DNA of 43,634 nt from Priapulus caudatus (Eukaryota; Priapulida; Priapulimorpha; Priapulimorphida; Priapulidae), in NCBI RefSeq assembly GCF_000485595.1, contig NW_014577070.1:600630-644263 (forward strand). Reading direction: 5' to 3'. Position 1 is the first letter of the stretch, and every line of letters begins with the position of its first letter. The notes beneath the pieces were generated by a model that made no database searches, had not been told where the DNA came from, and saw nothing but the letters and a program-made list of their open reading frames with translations. The translations under genes and the position numbers were made by a program. Below, piece after piece: positions 29,401 through 36,509 of the stretch.

Positions 29401-31384
29401 GTACGCCGTGCTGCGCATCCCCGGTCCGGAGGGGCCGCTCCCGGAATCCGCGCCCGAGGGATCCTCCCTCGGGATGGTCGCGCGGGCGGTCGATCGACCG
29501 GAGGGGAACCTCGTACAGCACATGGTGCGCGACAGCTACCGGAAGCTGATCAACTCGGACCTGCCGCTCTCGGCCGCCTCCGACGATGACAAGAAGAAGT
29601 TCGAGTACCTCGAGGCGTTCCTGCGGCACGAGGGAGGAAGCCTCGCGAAGCCCGACGCTCGGCTGCTGCTGCTGCGGCGAGGAGACCCCGCGGTTGCCGC
29701 CGGCGACGACGACGACGACGAGACGGTCGCGAAGCTGCGGCAGTCGGTCGCCGACGTCGAGAAGTTTCTGTCGAGCCTGATCCGCAAGTCGGAGCGCTTC
29801 GAGAGCGAGCAGGGCGAGAGCGAGCCTCCTTCATACAGCCGCCTCGCGCGCACGCCCGAGTCCATGCGCAGGCTGCGCAAGTCTCCAGAGCGAGGCGTCG
29901 ACGCGTCCTCCGCCACCGCCGCCGGAGTTAATCCGGATTTCCGGCCGAAGCGGCGGAGACTCGATGATGCGCTGTGGGCGTACAACAACGAGCCGCCGCA
30001 CGCCGCAGGGCAGGAGCTGCGTCGCGATTCGCCGGCCGACCACGTGATCATCATCGGCGGCAGCGACGACGAGGCGGCGCGAACGCCGGATGCAGCCGCG
30101 CCGCCGAGGGTCGACCCGAAGCCGACGGGCGAGGAGATCGCCGCGGCGACGACGACGACGATGGAAGGCGTCGAGGAGGGAAGATGGCCGTCGCCGCCGC
30201 CGGCGTCGATGACGTCGCCCGAGGAGGCGTCACCGGACGTGACGCTGTCCTTCGAGGAGCAGCAGGTCGCGGCGAAGATCGCAGAGATCCTGGCGACGCG
30301 CGACGACGACGACGATGATGGTGGCTCCCCCTGTCGCTACCAGCCGTCAGAGGTGAGCAGCGCCGGCGCCCCCGAGTGGGCGTCGGAGCGAACCAGCTTC
30401 GGCGCGGTCGCGGACGACGAGGAGTTGTTACAGGAAGCTTCCCCGATCCCCAACGAGTCGCCGACGGAAGAACCGGGAATGCTGAACATAAGCGGGAAGA
30501 TGTCGGAAGACGCCTTCATCCACGATACGTCACAGGAAGATTCCCTGGCATACGTCGACGTCTCGGCAGGAGCATCTCCGGCAGTTGCTGTGGATGCGCG
30601 CTCACGTCGGACGCGCGGGAAGCCACGGGAAGATTCCCCGACCGACGTCGAAGCGTGGGAACCTTTCGCGGGCGACCAGTCGCGCGAGAGAACAGCGATC
30701 CCGTCTGACGTCGCGACGAGCGAGAAGGAATCCGCGGGTGGAAAGAGAATCGTACCGACGTACAGAGTAGTCAAGTTAGTGGAGCCGGGTCGAGGAGAGA
30801 AGCTCTTCGAAGCTCGGCGCGCGGAGTCGTTGCGAGCTTTCGATCGCCACGACGATGACGGGGATGTTGAGATGGACGTCTTCGAAGACTTTCCGCCACC
30901 GCCGCCGCCTGAAGACACGGCGGACGCGGGGGCGCTGCGACTGACGCCGGCGCCCTCGCTAGATGGCGCCACCGCGTCCTCGCCACGCGCGATCTCCGCG
31001 TCCGACGAGCCGGGGAAACTCGACGAGACGGACGCGGGCCGCGGAGGCGTTGTCACGGCGACGGTGGACGCGGTCAGCTTCTGGAGGAGAGCGACGGACG
31101 ACGTCGAGCGACTGATCGCCGTCGTCGAGGGCGCGGTCGGGAGGCTGAGCGAGACAATCGACGAGATCCACGGTCGCCGTGACGACGGGAAGCCCGGCGC
31201 AGCACAGGGCGGGACAGTGGAAGAGGAGTCGGATGCAGGAGTAGGGCGTGCAGTTGGAGCCGGTGATGCTCGGCGAGGCGCGGGTGAGGACGTGCAGTCG
31301 TACGAGGGCAGAGAGGAGTCGGCCGCCGTCGACGCAGATGCAACCGTTTCTGATGAGGACATGGTGAGTGCAAGGTTCTTATAG
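11134..31384 (+). CDS. SESTD1: SESTD1-like SEC14/spectrin-repeat protein, spliced gene with long C-terminal extension
   Basis: Sixteen exons (listed individually) join to 4362 nt with every phase matching: residues 1-1454 counted from 11134. Residues ~1-150 form a CRAL-TRIO/SEC14 domain. Residues ~290-690 form three spectrin-type repeats with family landmarks such as DWIVGPGEKIL, DELADVRKLKLQQILQL and IWRKF. Residues ~690-1454 are an acidic low-complexity tail. Length and order up to residue ~690 match vertebrate SESTD1 (about 696 residues), a cytosolic adaptor reported to bind phosphoinositides and TRPC4/5 channels and to act with Dact1 on Rho-family signalling. The tail is absent from the vertebrate protein. 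The N-terminus is incomplete from 11134; the upstream exon at 7281-7997 may complete it. Translation may end by read-through of the last donor (six further codons, stop at 31382-31384) or in a downstream exon not found here. Kalirin/Trio share SEC14-spectrin order, but the first 690 residues follow SESTD1 more closely and no GEF domain is seen. Confidence 0.9.
11192..13060. other. Intron 1 of the SESTD1-like gene
   Basis: AT-rich, 1.87 kb. Short open frames (for example 11564-11833 on - and 12718-12987 on +) lack splice signals, codon bias and homology. No repeat family or RNA gene was recognised. Confidence 0.6.
13061..13181 (+). CDS. SESTD1: SESTD1-like exon: SEC14 domain (residues 20-60)
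   Basis: Reads GGRDRYGGPVLTFP, aligned with the vertebrate GGKDRRSGLILTIP stretch that opens the CRAL-TRIO fold, then a helix ending TYLSTIP, aligned with DYLLSIP. Acceptor AAATTAAG (pyrimidine-poor), donor GTCAGT. Phase 1 in, phase 2 out. Confidence 0.92.
13379..13469 (+). CDS. SESTD1: SESTD1-like exon: SEC14 domain (residues 60-90)
   Basis: Encodes KESGFTAIIDMRNSSFRAIK and LLEVLE, matching the GFTVIVDGRKSQWNVVK strand-helix of SESTD1. Acceptor TTATTATAG, donor GTAGGA, phase 2 in and 0 out. Confidence 0.93.
14065..14172 (+). CDS. SESTD1: SESTD1-like exon: SEC14 domain (residues 91-126)
   Basis: Encodes HNVLIVKPEQFWEKRRLSF, matching the VCVVKPDEFWDKK segment of SESTD1, a strand-turn-helix of the lipid-binding fold. 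Acceptor CTAACAACAG, donor GTGCGT, phase 0 at both ends. Confidence 0.94.
14208..14366 (-). pseudogene. C-terminal tail of a non-LTR retrotransposon reverse transcriptase
   Basis: Read on the minus strand, the segment gives GRPKATWKQDSEAELRKKGY, then WKAINRATWRKFTNDLC and a stop at 14208-14210. The G-R-P-K-x-T-W opening, the RxxW repeat and the Cys before the stop follow the C-terminal pattern of many LINE-type reverse transcriptase ORFs. Only about 50 codons remain, so it is a 5'-truncated, dead copy. It lies 36 bp after the exon ending at 14172, in antisense to the host gene. Confidence 0.7.
14790..16725. repeat. Satellite array, 146-148 bp monomer, about 14 units
   Basis: The motif ACACATCTTGGGG recurs with spacing 146 bp before the gap (14855, 15001, 15147, 15293, 15439, 15585, 15731) and 147-148 bp after it (15785, 15933, 16080, 16227, 16375, 16522), with one 158-bp unit at the end. 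Each unit carries AGGTCA and several TGACCTT half-sites. The 147-bp units keep one frame open, which makes spurious repetitive frames on both strands. The post-gap units are almost identical to each other, unlike the pre-gap units. Confidence 0.95.
15770..15779. other. Assembly gap (10 N)
   Basis: Ten N inside the satellite. The bases just left of it (CGTACCAAAACCCCTAAGG) equal the sequence that ends the last unit at about 16700-16720, so the array is probably mis-assembled here and its true length is unknown. Confidence 0.95.
16918..17031 (+). CDS. SESTD1: SESTD1-like exon: end of SEC14 domain (residues 127-164)
   Basis: Encodes PQFISVSKLTKYVDPGQLTK then EFGGYLPYRHGYW, matching [26 protein letters not shown] of SESTD1. 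The QLTxxFGG motif is the conserved end of CRAL-TRIO domains. Acceptor GTTTACAG, donor GTATGT, phase 0 at both ends. Confidence 0.95.
17673..17847 (+). CDS. SESTD1: SESTD1-like exon: linker after SEC14 (residues 165-223)
   Basis: Encodes an amphipathic, charged helical stretch (EYERFMREAKDVHRRLDRAD and onward to FIVNAPEGIIHAG). It occupies the linker between the SEC14 domain and the first spectrin repeat in SESTD1, where sequence is weakly conserved. Acceptor GTTTTCCAG, donor GTGGGC, phase 0 in and 1 out. Its GC-rich codon use resembles exons 22253-22473 and 29071-31363. Confidence 0.88.
18923..19360. repeat. Diverged relative of the TAGCTCAC-type repeat
   Basis: Starts TTTTTAGCTCATCTGACATAGTC, broken here as TAGCTCAT + CTGACATAGTC, followed by a GTCCGTCCGTGCGTCCGTC run and CAACAGTTGGGC. 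This is the same layout as the family at 1899 and 5737 but with a different downstream body. The right end was not found, so the end coordinate is approximate. Confidence 0.4.
19831..20586. repeat. Diverged inverted repeat pair, arms ~160 bp, spacer ~430 bp
   Basis: The left arm (19831-20000) and right arm (20430-20586) are recognisable reverse complements. Shared blocks read in right-arm sense include ACGCGTTTGGCTA, GGTGCCAGTTA-CTGTAGCAT, GGCATAATCGAT and TTCTTAGTAA. Divergence is substantial. It may be two opposed copies of one old element or subterminal repeats of a single one. Confidence 0.55.
21237..21412 (+). repeat. G-rich minisatellite, G-quadruplex-prone
   Basis: Repeating GTGGGAGGCAGGGGGAGGAA-like units of about 14-15 bp with many GGG/GGGG runs on the + (transcribed) strand. 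It lies in the intron before the 22253 exon. Long Gly/Glu frames on + and Pro/Leu frames on - are artefacts of the repeat. Confidence 0.75.
21924..22110. repeat. AATC / CCAAT-type tetranucleotide microsatellite
   Basis: Imperfect run of AATC, AACC and CAGT tetramers, ending about 140 bp before the acceptor at 22252. Confidence 0.85.
22253..22473 (+). CDS. SESTD1: SESTD1-like exon: linker into first spectrin repeat (residues 223-296)
   Basis: Encodes GKLLLEKLQFDSESGF, then RRLIERLFNKKRKLQEYWED and QLQYNLDVRLLQQGMQK. This aligns with the vertebrate stretch around LLDSLREQYTRYQEVCRQR and LEEIQQKVMQ that opens repeat 1 with a coiled-coil helix. Acceptor CCTTTGCAG, donor GTAACC, phase 1 in and 0 out. 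Fragments of its 3' end recur three times in the following intron. Confidence 0.92.
22547..23402 (+). repeat. Three intronic copies of the preceding exon's 3' end and splice donor
   Basis: Copy 1 (about 22547-22598) repeats TGCAGTACAAT-CTAGACGTGCGGCTGCTGCAGCAG to CAGAAG and keeps GTAAGC as donor. Copy 2 (about 23241-23295) repeats GAGCAGCTGCAGTA, has a TAG stop, and keeps CAGAAG|GTAACC. Copy 3 (about 23375-23402) holds only the start, GAGCAGCTGCAGTACAACCTG. Each is preceded by a GT/GGGTGT-rich stretch, so the duplicated unit is exon end, donor and GT-rich intron start. None has a convincing acceptor. Confidence 0.85.
22718..23067. repeat. CCAATATTGG palindrome cluster and 31-32 bp tandem repeat
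   Basis: About 22800-22945 holds repeated CCAATATTGG / GGCCCAATATTG palindromes. About 22964-23067 holds three 31-32 bp units of TACCCTGTGCCAATAATGAT + GTTCGG-AAA. A related ATACACCCTGT-CCCAATA motif occurs at 22718-22760. Confidence 0.85.
23864..23986 (+). CDS. SESTD1: SESTD1-like exon: spectrin repeat 1 (residues 297-337)
   Basis: Encodes VIDWIVGPGEKILKLPIDIG and VAEELRKQHEEMEMDCT. Aligns with [22 protein letters not shown] and LQQKHEEIESQ of SESTD1. The W-x-x-GPG motif is a clear family signature. Acceptor GACGTGTAG, donor GTGAGT, phase 0 at both ends. Confidence 0.95.
24007..24245. repeat. Repeat with GGACACCTCTCTATAA motifs
   Basis: Motifs TATAACGGACACCTGTCTATAG at 24014 (written TATAACGG + ACACCTGTCTATAG) and AGAACGGACACCTCTCTATAA at 24182 recur, with a related copy at 41108-41250. 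This is a dispersed repeat of unknown class, with no coding frame. Confidence 0.6.
24470..24661 (+). CDS. SESTD1: SESTD1-like exon: spectrin repeat 1 to repeat 2 (residues 338-401)
   Basis: Encodes DVYSSYADLRHRAGMLLQQE, then DILALKQYMDLVCRSFAFRL and NLVVASARFHKLVNE. Aligns with VELKSLQQQLSDVCYRQASQ and FRQNLLQAALEFHGV of SESTD1, covering the last helices of repeat 1 and the shared helix into repeat 2. Acceptor TTCTATGTAG, donor GTAATT, phase 0 at both ends. Confidence 0.94.
25124..25238 (+). CDS. SESTD1: SESTD1-like exon: spectrin repeat 2 (residues 402-440)
   Basis: Encodes LSKCLDDLLEFLCTEASVAD and AVLALNEKHDMA. Matches the LSQQLDGLLGMLCVDVAPAD and LKLLEEKLK segments of SESTD1. Acceptor GTGTTATAG, donor GTGAGT, phase 0 in and 1 out. 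Confidence 0.93.
25447..25556 (+). CDS. SESTD1: SESTD1-like exon: spectrin repeat 2 (residues 440-476)
   Basis: Encodes QRTAENLVIEGHSLLSMMST and FGNDVTPDFIKQ, aligned with GLREKGQGLLDQISNQ and YGKDVTIENKENV. The GNDVT/GKDVT match is a good family marker. Acceptor CTTTCAACAG, donor GTATAT, phase 1 in and 0 out. Confidence 0.94.
25915..26046 (+). CDS. SESTD1: SESTD1-like exon: spectrin repeat 2 end (residues 477-520)
   Basis: Encodes IDHVEGILNELSDRKARCDE and LADVRKLKLQQILQLRTSER, nearly colinear with [20 protein letters not shown] and [20 protein letters not shown] of vertebrate SESTD1. It is the best conserved exon in the window. Acceptor TTACTCATAG, donor GTGACA, phase 0 at both ends. Confidence 0.96.
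26554..26676 (+). CDS. SESTD1: SESTD1-like exon: spectrin repeat 3 (residues 521-561)
   Basis: Encodes AVTWLWELCDVLASTHRHIG and LKLEHFKFQETAK, matching AVEWLSELLDALLKTHIRLG and LLEKHRKFVDVAQ. The Trp of the repeat core is retained. Acceptor GTTCCTGCAG, donor GTGATT, phase 0 at both ends. The intron before it has a GTT-rich run (about 26100-26260). Confidence 0.95.
26883..27074 (+). CDS. SESTD1: SESTD1-like exon: spectrin repeat 3 (residues 562-625)
   Basis: Encodes STYHYGKKLLDAADMLRKSC, then LHRIWRKFCSGSTERTARLL and FHNNSDK. Aligns with [40 protein letters not shown] and FHSNAEK of SESTD1. Acceptor CTCACAACAG, donor GTAATT, phase 0 at both ends. Confidence 0.96.
27580..27773 (+). CDS. SESTD1: SESTD1-like exon: end of repeat 3 (residues 626-690)
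   Basis: Encodes LCAAIDHLMHLIKVQTRAHG and, near the end, LAIRKRLEVPIFEDL, aligned with VGKSLLDRLTVPVVYPDG of SESTD1. Acceptor TTGTTGCAG. The donor chosen is CTGAA|GTATGC (phase 2), which fits the phase of the next exon; reading through the donor stays open into AT-rich intron for about 60 codons and is unlikely to be real. Confidence 0.9.
28034..29060 (+). repeat. 1 kb polypyrimidine (CT) tract with internal duplications, just before the last exon
   Basis: Dense CTCTCT, CTTTCT and CCCTCTC runs on the transcribed strand. A block at 28034-28110 (CAGCCTGCAGTAGTTTCTC, CCTGTCCCTC, CTCTTTCCTACT) recurs at 28524-28600, so the tract includes a ~490-bp duplication. At about 28311-28370 lies a copy of the real acceptor region of 29071 (TTTGCGACAG then AAAGCGAGTGAGGT). 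Ser/Leu/Phe-rich frames here are artefacts. Confidence 0.9.
29071..31363 (+). CDS. SESTD1: SESTD1-like last coding exon: coiled helix plus ~730-residue acidic tail
   Basis: Acceptor CTCGCGACAG; 764 codons open to a GTGAGT donor at 31364. Residues ~705-730 (GIDKKLSKLTRKKEKLESIW) form a charged helix like the NIRDRMKLVNLKRQQLRHPE end of vertebrate SESTD1, so the exon begins homologous and then extends. The tail is Asp/Glu/Ser/Pro/Ala-rich, with poly-Asp runs (about 29705-29720 and 30300-30320). A basic patch RPKRRRLDD (29942-29968) could be an NLS. VFEDFPPPPPPED (from about 30878; FPPPP at 30890) fits the Ena/VASP EVH1 ligand consensus. A second helix (31079-31176, FWRRATDDVERLIAVVEGAV) has heptad-like spacing. 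Composition is very GC-rich, unlike the AT-rich surroundings. If the last donor is not used, six more codons lead to TAG at 31382-31384. The function of the tail is unknown; scaffold or actin-linked roles are inference. Confidence 0.9.
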
Positions 31385-32892
31385 TACTAATGCATATTTT
31401 GATTGGTGAATATTTACCATATTCATTACTTACACCATTTCACCATTAATTATTTTTTAAGGTTCTATATGTGGTTTGTGTGTGCTTGCGTAATGTTTTA
31501 CTGCTGCCGTCAGAATGTTTTATCAGTTTGGTGTTGGATAGTGCTGCCACCAGTGGACAATTTGTGAACTAATAATTTAACGAATGTACTCCGTAAAACG
31601 TACACCCCCGTACACTGTAGACATACCTAACTAGTGATGGGTGAAATTAAATATTGGCTTGTGATTATTGAATCTAAATTCACGAATAGTGGAACCAATA
31701 GCAATGCCTAAACCTGCGAATTAACTTTTCTTATTTATAAAGCCATTACTCGGTAAAAAGTAACGTTAGGCATTTACGGATTCGCCTACACGGCAAGGCG
31801 ATTATTTATGCTGAAATACACCACACATCTGTGGCAATCTTCCTAGGAAATGGATAGAATTCTTTAAATAAATGCCATAAGTTCAACACAGGAAGTCTGC
31901 TACAATTGATGCCCCCACCATACTGTATGTGCGGGCAGCTCTCTGGAAATTATATGATGCAATATTCAAGCATGCATCATTGCCCGCGATCTGCCTATCT
32001 GTACTGCCAGTCGCGCGGCACGTGTAGCTGCTTGGGAATTGCTCATACTCTGGGAGGAGGATGAGGATGGCTTGGAGTCTGGGCGTGTGTGTATAGCAGA
32101 TGCAGCAGCTGCCTAGTGAAGGCTGAGCAGCAGTTGCCTAGTAGCGGGTAAGCAGCAGTTGCCTCATTGAGGCTAAGCAGCAGTTGCCAATCTCAGGCAG
32201 GTATAGTATTTCATGCTTTCCATAAACGTTCGCCGTGAAACCAGAGCTAGCTTATGACTGCAGCCTGACTTCCTTTAATGGCAGGCGGAAATGCCGTGGG
32301 CGTTCGCATCGCCCCTCTGAATCACGTCCGTCAAACACGGCGACGCTTCTGATTGGTCCGTGACGGAGGCCCGCGCACATGTGGTTAGCGCCATTCAAGA
32401 TTTCGCAAATCGTTAATTCTAACAGTTACTGTTAGACTGTTCAGGAAGGAGAGATCTCTCAACAGTTGAGAGCAGACAATCAGCACGCTTGACACTCAGG
32501 CCTGTGGTGTGTCAACGCAGTTAAGGTTGTGAGCACTGACGGATATTATATTAGGTTCTTTCTACTCGCACTACATCTAACAGTATAGTCAAGAATGTCA
32601 CGATAGTGCAACACAAGGTCGAAGCTTCCTAAGGCAAAGAATTGTGCGCAATAAATGCGTTGGCTAAACCCTCTCGATATCCACAATGCTGCCCGTTCGT
32701 AGTGATGTCCATAGCGGTGCCGGCTGTCTCCCGTGCGCCAAGTTTGTTGGTATAAGTGACGACACTAAGAAAACAGAAGACGAAATGCGTTGGAAGATTG
32801 TTAGTGATGGCGGCGTGTACAGCACGTCCGTATCCATTGATAGTAAAAGGGCGCGCCAACACTTTTGAAGCCATGCTGTACACCGCCCGCAG

Positions 32893-32955
<63 letters not shown>

Positions 32956-34200
32956 AAAGTATACATATAAATAAATAACAACTAATTAACTAACTAACTA
33001 ACATACAAAGTCAATGATTAAATAATAAATAGATAAATAAATATGCATTGCCCTTTTATAATATAAAATATGAGTAGACTTATGATTAGTATGGGTAAAA
33101 ACAATTCAAAGTTTAGGCACAAAACAAATGCACTTTAAATTTGGGTACCTTATGCAGATTCTCATTAAAGCATTGATTTAGCCTGCGAGGAATTTATTAC
33201 CGTTAGATTGAGTGTACGGAAAGCTGTCGCATGGTATCCACCACATAAATATCTCACCTACGATCTTACACGACATACGCCTTCTGTCATAAGCACGCTT
33301 CCAATTAATCATGCTGTAATACGAGAAATTATAGTGTTTTTCAGTCTGTATTCGTCAGTCAGATACGTCATTCACGAAGAAATATGCGTGTCGCCTGTTC
33401 GTGTCAGGAAGACCCGTCCCGCACGGATAAAAGATGGCAGAAAACAATTTTTTACATTATGCTAATAAGTGTTAACATAATATGTCAGTCTTGGCGTACC
33501 GTACCGTATGTTTTTACAATCGCGTCGTTTTTTGGCTTTGGTTACTTCGCTATCGGTACTATAGACCCTGTCTCGCTGCGTCGCACGACGAGACATAATT
33601 ATGTCATCATGTCTTTGTGGTGCATGATAATGTTCCCAAAAACGCTTTACAGGGAAATGACAAAACTGAGATACAACCATGCCTGCCAGATTACGGTGGT
33701 TAAAGACACTTCCGTTTTAAAGATTGGTTAGGGCGTGGTGTAAGCGTTTACAATAATTGTTGACAAACAGATATATGTCTACAGATGTATAATTATAAAG
33801 AATTCATACGCATACTACGTACGCGAACCATTCATAAACCAGAGTTATAGCTGTGTAATATGTCCAACATGTGAGCACAACAGGATGATACTAGCTTATG
33901 TAATGCCGTAGTAGCTGATCTCTCACACCAACAGCGGTTTTTGTGTCTGTTTACGTGTGATGTGTTTTGAACACGACCTTCCCGCTGTACTTGGACGGTA
34001 GGGGGTGGTCCACGAACATGTGTATTCTTACACCCCACACAAACACGCACGCACGCACGCACGCACGCACGAGCACACGCGAACACGTGGACGCGCACAT
34101 GTCGTTGAGTCACGTTACTCATCGCTGTCCACATGCCCGCCACCCCCGCCGCATGAATTCTTCAACCCACGTCGCTGTGGAGGCTGCGCTGGTCCCGCGG
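31385..34200. other. No gene seen; 3' flank or intron
   Basis: An AATAAA at 31867-31872 could serve as polyadenylation signal if translation ends at 31384. A 25-bp tandem repeat (GCAGCAGTTGCCTAGTGAAG-type units at 32102, 32127, 32152, 32177) and a TA microsatellite (about 32895-32957) occur. A more CpG-rich patch at about 32280-32400 includes an inverted CCAAT (GATTGGTCC) next to GTGACG but has no clear exon. No downstream exon of the SESTD1-like gene could be found. Confidence 0.45.
32102..32200 (+). repeat. 25-bp tandem repeat, four units
   Basis: GCAGCAG starts at 32102, 32127, 32152 and 32177, exactly 25 bp apart. Units read GCAGCAGTTGCC followed by variable TAGTGAAGGCTGA-like ends. Confidence 0.9.
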
Positions 34201-34236
34201 TTATATACCGGGATGCCGGCTTCGCGCGATCAGTCA
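34201..34236 (+). promoter_or_regulatory. Candidate core promoter: TATA box plus initiator
   Basis: TTATATA at 34201-34207 stands in GC-rich DNA. TCAGTC at 34230-34235 matches the invertebrate initiator consensus TCAGTY, with its A (34232) 30 bp downstream of the TATA start. The first downstream open frame begins 102 bp later at 34334. No expression evidence is available. Confidence 0.5.
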
Positions 34237-34333
34237 GAGTGTGTTTAGAGCCGTGTTTAGCTGCATGCATACCGAACCACAACCAGATCCCTAGCCCATG
34301 GATGTATAGAGGAGAGAGCGAAGTGTAGAAGAG

Positions 34334-34624
34334 ATGTCTGACGCGCGAGCGAGCGAGAGTGAGAACGGCGGCGCGCTGGCCAAGGCCGACGTCACCGGCG
34401 GCGTCTCCGAGCGACAGCACCAGACGACGACCATCAGCACAGTCGCCGTACAGGCCGGCACGTCACGGATAGTCCTTGCCGTACTGAAAGTAGGCGCCTT
34501 AGTGCTTATTATAAGCTTTCTTAGTGTGTATGTCCGTATGTCGTTCCGTCGGCGCGATGTGTCGGGCGCGATCATCACCTTTGACCTCACGCAGGAGGTT
34601 CACGCTGCGGGAGTGTCGCCGTAG
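34334..34624 (+). CDS. Unknown small single-pass membrane protein, or first exon of one
   Basis: The ATG at 34334 (A at -3 is G: GAGATG) opens 96 codons. Residues 1-48 are hydrophilic and Ser/Thr/Gln-rich (MSDARASESENGGALAKADV). Residues ~49-71 are a hydrophobic segment (VLAVLKVGALVLIISFLSVY) followed by the basic RMSFRRRD. The topology would be a type II or tail-less signal-anchor protein with the N-terminus in the cytosol. The frame ends at TAG 34622-34624, but a GTATGT donor at 34536, just after the membrane segment, could splice to exons not seen. Its GC-rich codons and the TATA-initiator pair upstream favour a real gene start. I do not recognise a family. It is separate from the SESTD1-like gene, which would then end before it. 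Confidence 0.45.
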   Translation: MSDARASESENGGALAKADVTGGVSERQHQTTTISTVAVQAGTSRIVLAVLKVGALVLIISFLSVYVRMSFRRRDVSGAIITFDLTQEVHAAGVSP

Positions 34625-36095
34625 GGGATGAGGCGGCGGAGGAGGAGGAGGAGGGGGTCGATATTTGTGATGCTCGGCGTTGACCTTTGACCCTCGCGTG
34701 CAGTCGGTGTGGGGGTGTCACTAGGATGGGAGTGTCAGTCGGATGGGGTGGGACATGGTGGGGTGGGTGGGGTTGTGTTTCCCTCATTTGTCCACGCCAA
34801 TCTCGCTGTGCATTTTAACGTTGTACGGTAGTGTACTAAAGTACGCTGAACATTCTATAAAGTACCAAGTGCTAAGTCGCTTACATTTATTACGTTTTCT
34901 TGGACTGGATTTATAAGGTCATGCTGATTCGTCTGCAAAGAAGTATTTCACTTCTTCTTCCTGGTCAAGACTTCCCATGTTAACGATTTCGTCTGGATGT
35001 CATCTCATCCCATTGTTATTTAATCTTTTGCGCGTTATTCCGTTTACGAGTCAGTAAGATCAACATCAGATGTTAAATGGGTCGTTTAACATCGACATTA
35101 ATGCCGAAAAGATTAGAGCATACGATGGTTTTTAACAAAGATATGGTTCATCTCAGATATCCAAGATACACGTTGCCGAAAACGGCGATTCATCGTAATC
35201 GACACGAGCTACAAAGCTGTGCATATATAGCTGTAAGGTTTCCATGCGCCGTGTTTATACAGATATTTCAAGAAAATTTATAAACTCCGTATTCTATATA
35301 TAAATTCCACGTGATGTATTGATTAATCCCACGTGCTGCCCCGTAACCCTACTATCGACAGAAATCAAAGTTTGAAGATGCTGTCTAGTTAAGTGTAGTG
35401 TTAAACCCCGGCATCTGCCTCTTATCTGCTCTAAGAATAGCAGCAAAAGCTAGACAGTTCCCCGCGTTTGCTGCTGCCATATACTGTAATAACCTAGTGC
35501 TAATAGACCTTGCTAAAGATGGACGTATCCCGCAGAAAGGCGTGCTCGCAACACCCACAGATACAAATAACTTTACTTCTTATGCGCTAATAATGCAACA
35601 TTTACTGCTTCTTGCTTTCGGCTGCGCTGGATACGCGCCATAGGCGGTGTATAGTTTATCTGTACGTATAGATAGGTTGTCTTGCTTGTGTGATTGTATA
35701 CACAAGCGTGATTGTATACATACGTGTAACTATATCAAGGAATGTTACTAAAATGATTAGGTTGGATAATGTTCTGCGTTAGTTGCTAACTCTTTATAAT
35801 TTCTAAAACCCATGAACCTCTCGCCTCTAAGTCTAAGATGTTAGCCAGCTAGATCCAGCTATTACTGTACAATACTAGAAAAAAACACGCGTCGATCACG
35901 ATGAATTTAGCCATGTGCTCGCTAAAATGATGCTTTTGGCCTGGCATCGTAGCTTACAAATTTAGTAGTTTCGATTCCCTAGCGTGTTATGAATTGTAAA
36001 ATATCATTCCAACGTATATAAATATTTTTAATCAGCACAGAGTTCGCTTCGGTAATAGCGAATACACAAGACGTTTAATATGTGTAGCCTTCTAG
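34625..36095. other. No gene seen
   Basis: A GGA-rich patch after 34624 is followed by AT-rich DNA with only short open frames. None has splice context or recognisable homology. Confidence 0.4.
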
Positions 36096-36299
36096 GCTCT
36101 TGACCTGATGTTATAGAGGGATACGGTCTGTGATCTGAGGTCTGGTTTCAGGCGGCATATGGCGTGGAAATAGCTGTGCGGTAGGGCACGTGTGTGATGT
36201 TGATAGTTGTCAGTGTCTCTGCGTGAAGAGGCTTGAGGGGTAGCATGCTTGTGGTGTGCCTTTACGCGTGTGTGCATGCGGGCCCTGCACGCGTGCGCT

Positions 36300-36425
36300 G
36301 CTTGTACACGTGCCTATGAGCGTGTGTAACGTATGCGTGCGCGCGCGTGTGCGTGTGTATTTGCCAAGCGTGCGTGTGTGTGACTGAGCGTGGGTGCGTG
36401 TTAGTGAGTATGGTTATGTGCGTGC

Positions 36426-36509
<84 letters not shown>

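Noticed and set aside
29051-30054. Other long minus-strand frames over the last exon
   Set aside because: Same cause: low stop density in GC-rich coding DNA.
30337-31362. 341-codon minus-strand frame rich in Ser, Ala and Pro
   Set aside because: Mirror image of the GC-rich coding exon on +, which has splice-phase and homology support; the minus frame has neither.
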